Shown piece after piece: positions 40,034-48,800 of a stretch of 64,000 nucleotides of DNA. The stretch lies in NCBI GenBank assembly GCA_963776205.1, contig CAVZLR010000002.1, positions 62,001 through 126,000 on the forward strand, given 5' to 3'. Origin of the DNA: UBA4459 sp963776205 (GTDB taxonomy: Bacteria > Bacteroidota > Bacteroidia > Bacteroidales > F082). The stretch's first letter is position 1. The number at the start of each line of letters is the position of its first letter. A program made the position numbers and the translations under genes. The notes below the pieces were generated by a model. The model did not search any database, was not told the DNA's origin, and saw only the letters and a program-made list of their open reading frames with translations.

Positions 40034-43000
40034 TTTATGTCGTATTATGAGCCAGATAAAAAGTGTACTTAGGAGCAAAATTCCCGCGATAACTATGGAG
40101 TAAATGAAAGGAAGTTTACTGTTCTTTATCGGCTGGGTATCACCAGTAACTATATATGCTGACCAGTAGAAAGGATGTGTATTATAATCAGGTGAATTAT
40201 AAATGAATTCTAGCTTAGCCTTTTGTAATGCAACATCTTTTGAATCACCCAGGGTCAAATTCTTATAATAGCTTGTCATGATATCTGAACCACTCTTATC
40301 CTGGACCTCCCAGAGTGTCATCACGATAGAAGGAACTCCTGCATATATAAAACCGCGGGCCAAACTCATTATACCCTCTCCGTTGCGAAGTATTCCAGAT
40401 CCTGTGTTGCAGGCACTCAGCGTAACCATAGAGGCATTCAGAACCAGGTCATAAATTTCATAAGTATTTAAAAAACTTGAAGATGTATCCTTCTGTGATT
40501 CAGCAAATATAAGTTTTGAAAACATGGGTATAGAATCATTTATCATAGCGTGCATCGCCAGGTGAATTACATTATAATCTCCGGCTTTTTTGATAAAGTT
40601 TAATTTGGTCGCTTCCTCGCCCATAAATATTTTACCTCCCCACATATCTTCAATATTCACTACTTCTTGCTTCGCATTTGGCAAATTATCAAATTTCAAG
40701 TTCCTGGTTTTTGTATTATTCCTACTTTCCAAACTATAATCAGGTGCGAAAGCTAAAAGTTTTTGATTGCTCTCTCCTTTTTTATCAAAAAATGGATTAT
40801 ACTTTAAAGTGGCTGAATATGAATATGAAACAGGAAATTCTTTTAATAAATACGGCATACTTTTAAAATCCAGCTTTTCTGGATCTTCCGTAGTTCTGGC
40901 AAGTATTTCAAATGGAAGATAGCCTAAAACACCGTCAGGAATGATGATCAGCTTTTTAGAATTTACGAGATGACAAACCGGTTCAATAAGCTTGCACCAC
41001 AAATAATTCGAATGTTTATAAAATTGCTGAATTTCTTGTTTTTTGAATTCGGAAATATCAACATTTTTAACTGTTAGTAAATAATCAAGCGATTTCCAGA
41101 ATGTCGAATCTATATCGCTTTGCTCTATGATGATACCATTTTTTGTAATAGCATATATATAGATACTGGAGTCAGCTAATTCATATTCTATGATGGCTTC
41201 GCTATTTTTCATCTTCTCAACTAAATGTATTAACTGAATAGTTGACCTGTCATATTTCAATGAATAATACCTCGGGTAATTTTTTTCAAGCTTACTGACC
41301 AGGCTATCATGCTCAATAAGCAGACTTAATAATTTTGACTCGAAAAATGAGACTTTTTCAGCAGCAGGTGATCTCTTTTGTTTTTCATCTGCCAGCAATT
41401 GCCTTAATCCGTTTATTTCTTCATTCAACTGTTTTTCAAGTTCCATCACATTTACAGGAACATCTGCCGACTTTAGCGCATCCAGGTTTCTGACAGATGC
41501 CAGTAATACAGCCGACTTACTTCGCTCCATATAGGTAAAAACATCCTGTAAATAGGCATTATTATCACTTAGCCTGTTTTGTTCGTAGGCAATTTCTATT
41601 GCCAAATTATAAGCCGGTTTAAGCTGATCAAATATTAACAATTTACTCTCTTTATCTAATTTACTGATTACCTGCTCAATTCTGTCTAGAATCATTTGAA
41701 TGTCGATACTACTTGCATTTAGCATCTCAGGGTTACCATCGATTAGATATATTTGATATAATGCACTGGCCCTTCCAATATACGCTTCAGCGTACTTGAC
41801 TTCATTGAATGCCACAAGGTTAACGCCAATATCATCTGGCGACATATTCCAAATCTTTATTGCCTTATTAAAATAATAAAGAGATGAATCCAAAGCGAAT
41901 GTTTTTAAATAATAATATCCTAATTTTGATATAATATTTGCATATGTAGCTGAATTCTTCCCAAAACTATTTAATATCATTATTGATGCATCATCATAAT
42001 ACTTTTTACATTCTTCATATTTTTTATTAGTCAATAGAAAGTCAGCAAACTCAATAAACAGACTTATTTTCTTATTAGGGCTAATAATTCCTTCCTCTTG
42101 AAGGTTAATAGCCTTTTCAAAATATAGAAAAGCGTTTTGATTATCATTTAAAGCGATATATGCCTGGGCTAAATTGGAATATAATAACCATTTTAATTCA
42201 TCTACCGGGTTGAATTCTAATCCTTTATTAGCATACTGTATAGCTTGATTGTACTGGCCTGATTTCACGCTAACTGCCGCCATATTAATATAGGTCCTAG
42301 GAAATCGTTCTTTCAAGTTATCATTATATGCATAAATATCCAGTGCTTTTTCAAAAAATAATTTCGCTTTTGCAAAATCATAGTTGTAATAAGCATTCAG
42401 TCCTTTATTCACATTAATGTCTGAGAGTCTAATATTATGTGATCCTAATTTCTTTAGGTAAATCAATTCAGCTTGATTAAAATATTTATTCCCTTCAGCA
42501 AGTTTTCCATTTAAAGTTGCCAGTGTACCATAGTTAAGAAAAAACCTTCCAATAAGTAAACTGTCCACTTCTGAACCTATAGAGTCCAGTACCATTCGTG
42601 TGGTGTCAAAATAGCTGATCGCCTTATCGTACTTACCCTGCACAGCTTCAACAATACCTATGTTCAGATAGGAATCAAAGAGAAATGGTCCCCAAACATC
42701 ATTTTCAATTAGTATAGCCGCAGATAATTTATAATATTTAGTAGCCATTTGATAATTTCGTGACTGGAAATAACCGATGCCAATGTAATTGTATGTTTTT
42801 GCCAGAGACCTATGTTTGGTTCCAAAGACATCAACTTTTAATGAAATACTCTTGAGCAGTGAATCAATTCCGGAAGAGTTCAATTGTTTGTCTATCTGTA
42901 TTTTACCGTACACATGCAATAATTCGGCGTAGAGAGTATCATGTATCTTAGATTCTCTAATTAAAGTAAAACCCAGTTGTGAAATTGCCAGTGCTTTTTC

Positions 43001-43243
43001 TAAATCATTCTCCTTCCACAATTTCTCAGCTTCCGCGATTAAAAGATTAATATTTTTATCATTATCGGCTTTAGAGGAATCCGTTTTCAGTTGGCTAAGT
43101 TCATGATATTCTGAACCCAACGCGCTGTAGTTAACCAAGAAAATTGCTAGAATTAGCCCTGTTATGAATAATAACAGATTGAATCGAAAAATCCTACTTA
43201 TGTAAGTGAGGCCTAATGCTTGTTTGATATTTGCTATTTGCAT
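40010..43243 (-). CDS. Membrane-anchored TPR-CHAT caspase-like protease
   Basis: A 1077-residue protein: N-terminal membrane helix (about 20-40, LLLFITGLILAIFLV), about 500 residues of TPR units (for example IGIVEAVQGKYDKAISYFD, AVSVKSGQYNQAIQYANKGL), a helical linker, then a CHAT domain (about 730-1030) of the caspase superfamily. The predicted dyad is His in VIHLAMHAM (codon at 40550-40552) and Cys in TLSACNTGSG (codon at 40409-40411). ARGFIYAGVPSIVMTLWEV is the conserved CHAT strand-helix. A second membrane helix (about 1045-1065) is followed by a basic tail. Both CHAT residues are intact, so it should be an active protease. It is convergent with the sigma/TPR pair. Its substrate is unknown. 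Confidence 0.92.
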   Translation of the reverse strand: MQIANIKQALGLTYISRIFRFNLLLFITGLILAIFLVNYSALGSEYHELSQLKTDSSKADNDKNINLLIAEAEKLWKENDLEKALAISQLGFTLIRESKIHDTLYAELLHVYGKIQIDKQLNSSGIDSLLKSISLKVDVFGTKHRSLAKTYNYIGIGYFQSRNYQMATKYYKLSAAILIENDVWGPFLFDSYLNIGIVEAVQGKYDKAISYFDTTRMVLDSIGSEVDSLLIGRFFLNYGTLATLNGKLAEGNKYFNQAELIYLKKLGSHNIRLSDINVNKGLNAYYNYDFAKAKLFFEKALDIYAYNDNLKERFPRTYINMAAVSVKSGQYNQAIQYANKGLEFNPVDELKWLLYSNLAQAYIALNDNQNAFLYFEKAINLQEEGIISPNKKISLFIEFADFLLTNKKYEECKKYYDDASIMILNSFGKNSATYANIISKLGYYYLKTFALDSSLYYFNKAIKIWNMSPDDIGVNLVAFNEVKYAEAYIGRASALYQIYLIDGNPEMLNASSIDIQMILDRIEQVISKLDKESKLLIFDQLKPAYNLAIEIAYEQNRLSDNNAYLQDVFTYMERSKSAVLLASVRNLDALKSADVPVNVMELEKQLNEEINGLRQLLADEKQKRSPAAEKVSFFESKLLSLLIEHDSLVSKLEKNYPRYYSLKYDRSTIQLIHLVEKMKNSEAIIEYELADSSIYIYAITKNGIIIEQSDIDSTFWKSLDYLLTVKNVDISEFKKQEIQQFYKHSNYLWCKLIEPVCHLVNSKKLIIIPDGVLGYLPFEILARTTEDPEKLDFKSMPYLLKEFPVSYSYSATLKYNPFFDKKGESNQKLLAFAPDYSLESRNNTKTRNLKFDNLPNAKQEVVNIEDMWGGKIFMGEEATKLNFIKKAGDYNVIHLAMHAMINDSIPMFSKLIFAESQKDTSSSFLNTYEIYDLVLNASMVTLSACNTGSGILRNGEGIMSLARGFIYAGVPSIVMTLWEVQDKSGSDIMTSYYKNLTLGDSKDVALQKAKLEFIYNSPDYNTHPFYWSAYIVTGDTQPIKNSKLPFIYSIVIAGILLLSTLFIWLIIRHKKRSGKTI

Positions 43244-43337
43244 TCCGGGTATTTGCTTATAACCAGATCTATTTAGTATTCATACGGTGAAAATTCTAAA
43301 TAGTTAACAATATTACTCATTATATTTCACCCTATAC
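43244..43337. other. Upstream region of the CHAT gene
   Basis: This stretch of 94 bp before the CHAT start should hold its promoter. I find neither the GGGGGTATAA block nor the full GGTACTAA block seen before the sigma and repeat-protein genes; an ATACTAAATAG at about 43270 is only a weak resemblance. Confidence 0.4.
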
Positions 43338-43340
43338 AAA

Positions 43341-43365
43341 AAAAGGACGCAATTCGCGTCCTTTT
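43341..43365 (-). terminator. Terminator downstream of the repeat-protein transcript
   Basis: AAAAGGACGC and GCGTCCTTTT form a perfect 10-bp stem with a 5-base loop. On the minus strand it runs into eight T. It lies 23 bp after the stop of a small open frame (43388-43530), which suggests the transcript reaches that far. Confidence 0.8.
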
Positions 43366-43387
43366 AGAACTTCTATCAAAGATCTCT

Positions 43388-43530
43388 CTATTGATCATTT
43401 GATTTTCTGTCGTACCCTTCCAACGGTAGCTTGCTATCATTGCCTGTTACTTCAATAATTACAAATTTGTCAGGGCCATGACTATTGAATTTTTAGCTTT
43501 GATCAGTTTCCCACCGTACGAAGTAAACAT
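43388..43530 (-). CDS. Possible small protein between the repeat gene and its terminator (frameshifted)
   Basis: About 47 residues if one base is repaired near 43480: MFTSYGGKLIKAK in one frame, then NSHGPDKFVIIEVTG and NDSKLPLEGYDRKSNDQ in the next, stopping 23 bp before a strong terminator. It shows no signal peptide or known motif. It might extend upstream in a further frame (TFADFELKRTLI). The only support is the open frame pieces and the terminator position. It could be a remnant of a longer gene. Confidence 0.3.
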
Positions 43531-43636
43531 AATCAGTGTTCTTTTTAACTCAAAAGTCAGCAAATGTTATAGTAGTAAAAACTACTTAAAAAATAAGAAC
43601 GTATTAAATATTATATACTTTTTTAATTTTTAAAAA

Positions 43637-44134
43637 TTAAGCCAATCTGCCTGATGGAACCCAAACAGCCTCAACATCGCCATCCGGGCGGTGATCCAAA
43701 CTTGCCAATCTGCCTGATGGAACCCAAACAGCCTCAACATCGCCATCCGGGCGGTGGTCCAAACTTGCCAGTCTGCCTGATGGAACCCAAACAGCCTCAA
43801 CATCGCCATCCGGGCGGTGATCCAAACTTGCCAGTCTGCCTGAAGGAACCCAAACAGCCTCAACATCGCCATCCGGGCGGTGATCCAAACTTGCCAATCT
43901 GCCTGATGGAACCCAAACAGCCTCAACATCGCCATCCGGGCGGTGGTCCAAACTTGCCAGTCTGCCTGATGGAACCCAAACAGCCTCAACATCGCCATCC
44001 GGGCGGTGATCATTGTTAACAATTAAATTGTCAGTATTTTCAATGCTTGAAACATAGTTTAATTGTATCCCTGCGAAACAAATTAATACTATTACCAATA
44101 AACTAAAACGGAATAATTTTTGAAGATTTTTCAT
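43637..44134 (-). CDS. Small secreted protein of six near-identical 21-residue repeats
   Basis: A 165-residue protein with a signal peptide (about 1-25, FSLLVIVLICFAGIQ), a 15-residue linker (SSIENTDNLIVNN) and six tandem repeats, each beginning DHRPDGDVEAVW and ending VPSGRLASL; the last copy stops at GRLA. At DNA level the 63-bp units differ at only three sites, and all changes are synonymous in this frame (GAT/GAC, CTG/TTG, CCA/CCT), which shows that this is the coding frame although two other frames are also open. It is preceded by the same bipartite motif as the ECF sigma gene. I do not recognise the family. Possibilities are a multi-copy secreted peptide precursor, a surface spacer or a protease substrate. 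Confidence 0.8.
   Translation of the reverse strand: MKNLQKLFRFSLLVIVLICFAGIQLNYVSSIENTDNLIVNNDHRPDGDVEAVWVPSGRLASLDHRPDGDVEAVWVPSGRLASLDHRPDGDVEAVWVPSGRLASLDHRPDGDVEAVWVPSGRLASLDHRPDGDVEAVWVPSGRLASLDHRPDGDVEAVWVPSGRLA
43640..44011 (-). repeat. 63-bp tandem repeat array, six units (last truncated)
   Basis: Six head-to-tail 63-bp units encode the body of the secreted protein. Units differ at three positions only. The low divergence means recent expansion or ongoing homogenisation; copy number is likely to vary between strains or reads. Confidence 0.95.
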
Positions 44135-44169
44135 CGTACGGTGCTTTAAAATGTGATGAATAGTAACAG

Positions 44170-44212
44170 CTATTCAATTGTTAGTACCCAAAATTTGCTT
44201 ATTTATACCCCC
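44170..44212 (-). promoter_or_regulatory. Bipartite motif upstream of the repeat-protein gene
   Basis: On the minus strand: GGGGGTATAA (44212-44203), 14 bp, GGTACTAACAATTGAATAG (44188-44170), ending 35 bp before the start codon. It differs from the copy before the sigma gene at two of 29 fixed positions. Confidence 0.7.
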
Positions 44213-44301
44213 GATCCATTAAAAAGTTGCCTGGAAAATTTATTTTTCCACATAAAATAGTTTATAATATTGAGCGTTTTTATGTATATTTATCATCGGA
44301 A

Positions 44302-45681
44302 ATGAACAAACAACAAGCAATACTATTCGCTTTCCTCATTTTAATTTTTAACATTTCAGGGAAAGCCCAGGTGAATTTTAATATCATTATTGATAATTAT
44401 TACGATTCCTCTGTTTTACTTACCTCCTATCATGGAAATAAAATCAAATTGGTTGATACTGCTTATTTAAGTGACGGAGCTTTTACTTTCAGTAACAAGA
44501 ATTATCCTGGCGGAATTTATATTCTGGCTGATCCAGCTAAAAAGAAGCTATTCGAATTTATTGTCAATAACGAATCTGATTTTACCATTTATTCAGACTC
44601 GAAGTCTTTGAACCGATTCAATGAAGAGAATTCAACTGAAAATAAAGCATTCTTCCGGCTTCAGGAAATAAGAAACAGTATTTTCAATTTATCAAAGCAG
44701 CATTCTGATACAAATTCTAATCTTAGTCATACAAAAAGTATAGAAATTGAAATTCAATTGGACTCCTTAATTAGATTACTGGATGCTGAAGAAACCGAAT
44801 TAAAGTTAAATCATCCCGATCTATTAATTTCAAAACTTATTGAGGCTAGTAAGGACATTCAAGTTCCTGATTCAATTTCAATTGACAGCATCCAGCGATA
44901 CCATTATTATAAATTACATTTTTGGGATGGAATTGACCTTAATGATGAACGTTTTATTAGAAGCCCCATCATCGATCAGAAACTAGAAACATATTTTGAC
45001 AATATCGTTTTTTTGCATCCCGATTCTGCAATTATAGCTATTGACCAGGTTATTTCATTTGCCAGGCCATCTGATGAGGTAGTTAGTTATTTATTATGGT
45101 TTTTTATATCCAAATACCAAAACCCTCAGTATATGGGATTCGACAAAGTTTTCGTTCATTTGGTTGACAATTATTTTTTAAAAGAAGAGGTGTTACATAC
45201 AACCGAATCAATCATTGAAAATTTAAAAGAAAGGTCAGATAATTTAAAACCATTATTAATAGGAGAACTGGCTCCTGACCTGATATTAATGGATACAAAT
45301 AACCAATTTATTTCATTTCGTGAATTAAAATCAGATTTTACACTTTTATTATTCTGGGATTATAATTGCAATGTTTGCGATGATGAGATAACAGAACTGA
45401 AAGAATTTCTTGACTCAACTATCTATGAAATAAGTGTTTACGCAATTAATACCAATAGGAACCTCCTGAGATGGAAAGATACTTTACGTCAAAGAAAAAT
45501 GGACTGGCACAATGTAAATGGCACACAAAGTATTACAAATGATTTTCATACCCTATATGATATTAATGGCACTCCAAGGTTATTCTTACTTGATAAAGAA
45601 AAAAAAATTATTGCAAAACATATTAAAGTTGCGCAATTAATTCCTATTATTGAAAACCAATTTATGAAAAGCAAATTATAA
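44302..45681 (+). CDS. Secreted thioredoxin-like protein (TlpA/ResA type)
   Basis: A 459-residue protein from the ATG at 44302, chosen because it starts a signal peptide (MNKQQAILFAFLILIFNI, ending GKAQ); an upstream ATG at 44227 would add 25 residues without one. An N-terminal beta-rich DUF4369-like part (about 25-130) and a helical middle are followed by a thioredoxin fold (about 325-455) with the redox motif CNVC in WDYNCNVCDDE and a cis-Pro in NGTPRLFLL. Such proteins reduce or exchange disulfides in the periplasm. It is divergent from the repeat-protein gene and followed by the PKD gene 149 bp later. Confidence 0.85.
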   Translation: MNKQQAILFAFLILIFNISGKAQVNFNIIIDNYYDSSVLLTSYHGNKIKLVDTAYLSDGAFTFSNKNYPGGIYILADPAKKKLFEFIVNNESDFTIYSDSKSLNRFNEENSTENKAFFRLQEIRNSIFNLSKQHSDTNSNLSHTKSIEIEIQLDSLIRLLDAEETELKLNHPDLLISKLIEASKDIQVPDSISIDSIQRYHYYKLHFWDGIDLNDERFIRSPIIDQKLETYFDNIVFLHPDSAIIAIDQVISFARPSDEVVSYLLWFFISKYQNPQYMGFDKVFVHLVDNYFLKEEVLHTTESIIENLKERSDNLKPLLIGELAPDLILMDTNNQFISFRELKSDFTLLLFWDYNCNVCDDEITELKEFLDSTIYEISVYAINTNRNLLRWKDTLRQRKMDWHNVNGTQSITNDFHTLYDINGTPRLFLLDKEKKIIAKHIKVAQLIPIIENQFMKSKL

Positions 45682-45830
45682 TAAAAAAGATTCTATTAAA
45701 AACAATTATGAAGTAAACAAGCAAAATCAAAAGTATTTTTTTCAGAACCTTTTTCGGTTAAAATCGTATCCATTTCTATTATAAAGGTACTTTTTATTAT
45801 GCTGTATTGTTATAAACGAACAAAAAAGCA

Positions 45831-48800
45831 ATGTTGATGAAATTAAGATATTTTTTTATTTCCTTTTTTTGGCTAGTATTATTTGGCGCACAATCGCAAC
45901 CTTGCCCACCAATTAATGTTGATTTTAATTATACTTACATTGGCTGTAGTGAAATTAGTTTTCAAGATAATTCAAATACACCAAATCCTAATTTTACATT
46001 GGTTGACTGGGAATGGGATTTCGGTGATGGCTCGCCAAATGCTTTTGGACCAAATGTAACTCACTCTTATGTGCCCGGGGATCTTGTTAACGTTACTCTA
46101 CTAGTCACAGTTGATTCGATGGGTTTTCTATGCCAGGAATCCTTTAGCCAATTTATTGCAGTAAATCAGAAGCCAGATGTGTTTATCTCAAGCACACCGA
46201 ATCCGGGCTGTGAAGGAGATGTCATATTTTTTACCGGAACATCTGGATTTAATATAACCCTATGGGAATGGGATTTTGGAGATGGAAGTGTAAGTTCCTT
46301 AAATTCACCAAACCAGACTCATACGTATGGTAGCCCGGGAACATATGATGTCATTCTTACTGTTACAGATGTTAATGGTTGTGATAGCACATATGATCCG
46401 CCTTACCAGCAAGTTATTGGTGAAAATCCAATAGCTGATTTCTCGTGGGACCCCGATCCAGCCTGTTTAAATGCACCGGTTCAATTTACCGATCTATCTA
46501 CACCAATTCCAAATGTTGTTAGTTGGAATTGGAATTTTGGAGATGGATCGACTTCTAATCGTCAGAATCCTCTTCATAGTTTCGCAACAACAGGAAATTT
46601 TAATGTTACTCTCACGGTAACAACGACTGAGAATTGCTCCAGTTCGATAACTCAATTAGTAGATGTAAATCCACTTCCGATTCCTGATTTCATCACCAAT
46701 ACGCCAGTTTGTTTTGGTGATTCTGTTCAATTTACGAACTTATCAACTTCACCAAATGGAAACATAGAGCAGTGGATATGGGATTTTGGTGATGGGAATA
46801 CTATTACAATTAACAGACCTAGCAATCCAAATATTTCACATTTGTACGGTGGAACTGGTATTTTTGAAGTATTTCTTACCGTAACAGATTCTGATAGCTG
46901 CCAAAACACAACATCTAGACTTATTGAAGTAGCTTCTAATCCAATTGCTGATTTCATATTCGACGAATCCTGTTTTGGAGACCCGGTAATGTTCACTGAT
47001 CTATCATCACCAAATGGTGGCCCTGCTTTATATACATGGGATTGGAACTTTGGTGATCCATTATCAGGTGTAAATAATATATCAACATTACAAAATCCAT
47101 CCCATATATTTACAAATCCTGGAACCTATACAGTATCATTAATAGTTAATAATACAATCGGGTGTTCAGATACTTCAATTCAAGACATTATAGTAGATAC
47201 AATTCCACAGGTAGATTTTACAATGGCAGACGACACAATTTGTCTTGGTGAGAATGCTGTTTTTACTGGAATAGGCTCAACTTTCAATTCCTGGTTTTGG
47301 AATTTCGGTGACGGCAATACATCAACACAGCAAAATCCAGTGCACACGTATCAATTACCTGGAGTATATACTGTTACACTCACCGCAACCACAACCGAAG
47401 GTTGTGTAAGTACAATTAGTTATAATATAAGGGTTAATCAGCTACCTGCTGCCAATTTTACAGCTTCGGCTCCAACTTGTCAGAATGATTCAATTGCATT
47501 TACTGATCAATCCTCTTCGCCTAATGGATTAATTATTCAATGGATATGGGATTTCAGCGATGGTACGGTCGTAACTATTGATTATCCTTCTAACCCTAAT
47601 ATTTCACACTTATTCGGATCAAGCGGAAGTTATGAGGTATTTTTAACGGTGATGGATATTGATAGTTGTCAAAATACAACCTCAAGGATTATCCAGGTTA
47701 TTACAAGTCCTGTTGCAAATTTCACTTTCGAGAATGCTTGCCTGGGCTCACCAGTTTTATTTACAGATTTATCTTCACCAAATGGAGGTCCTGACCTTTT
47801 CACCTGGGACTGGAATTTTGATGACCCACCTTCAGGCGTTAATAATTCATCAACCCTTCAAAATCCTTCACATATTTTTACAAATCCGGGCACATATTCA
47901 GTTTCTCTGATGGTTACCAATACACAAGGTTGTTTCGACACGATTACAATGGATGTAGTAGTTGACTCATTACCTTCTGTTGATTTTACTATGGCCAATG
48001 ATACCGTATGCCTGGGGGACAATGCTGTATTTTCTGGAATTGGAACAAATATCTCAATATGGCAATGGGATTTTGGTGATGGAATTGGTGTTTCTGGACA
48101 GCCAAATCCTGTATATATGTATACACAACCCGGAACTTATACAGTTACTCTTACTGTTACTGATATTAATGGTTGCCAAAACAGCATTTCTTATAATATT
48201 CGTATAAGAGACTTACCAAATGTAGATTTCACTTTTAATAACGCTTGTTCTGGTGACTCTACGTACTTTATCGATGCAACCGTTATTACGAATGGATTCC
48301 CAGTAGCCTGGGATTGGAATTTTGGAGATGGTGGAACATCTGCCTTGCAAAGTCCTTCACATTATTACAATACTTTTGGAAACTTCCAGGTGTCATTAAC
48401 TGTTACTGATAACTTTGGATGTATTAACTCATATACACAACTAATAAGTGTTTATGACGGTCCAACGGCAGCTTTTAGTTTCGAGACTCCTTGTGAACCA
48501 GCTGGCCAGGCATTCTTTTTTGATGAATCAACTTTAAGTAACAGCAATAGCCCTATACAATCATGGTTATGGGATTTTGGTGATGGTTTCTTTTCAACAG
48601 AAATGAACCCAGTGCATATATATTCCGTTACCGATAGTTGTTATACAGTTACTCTTTTGATAACGGATGCGAATGGATGTTCTTCTACAGATACAAGTTT
48701 TAATGTATGTGTTTTGGATCCCCTTAATATAAGCTTTACTGCAACAGAAGCGTGCTTTGGACAACCTACACAATTTCGTGCATTCTATTCACCACCTAAT

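Noticed and set aside
43640..44011. Repeat array as a CRISPR array
   Set aside because: Units are contiguous with no unique spacers and encode a conserved peptide.
43630..44022. Two further open frames over the tandem repeats, one on each strand
   Set aside because: A 63-bp repeat without stops keeps other frames open. Differences between units are silent only in the 43637-44134 frame.
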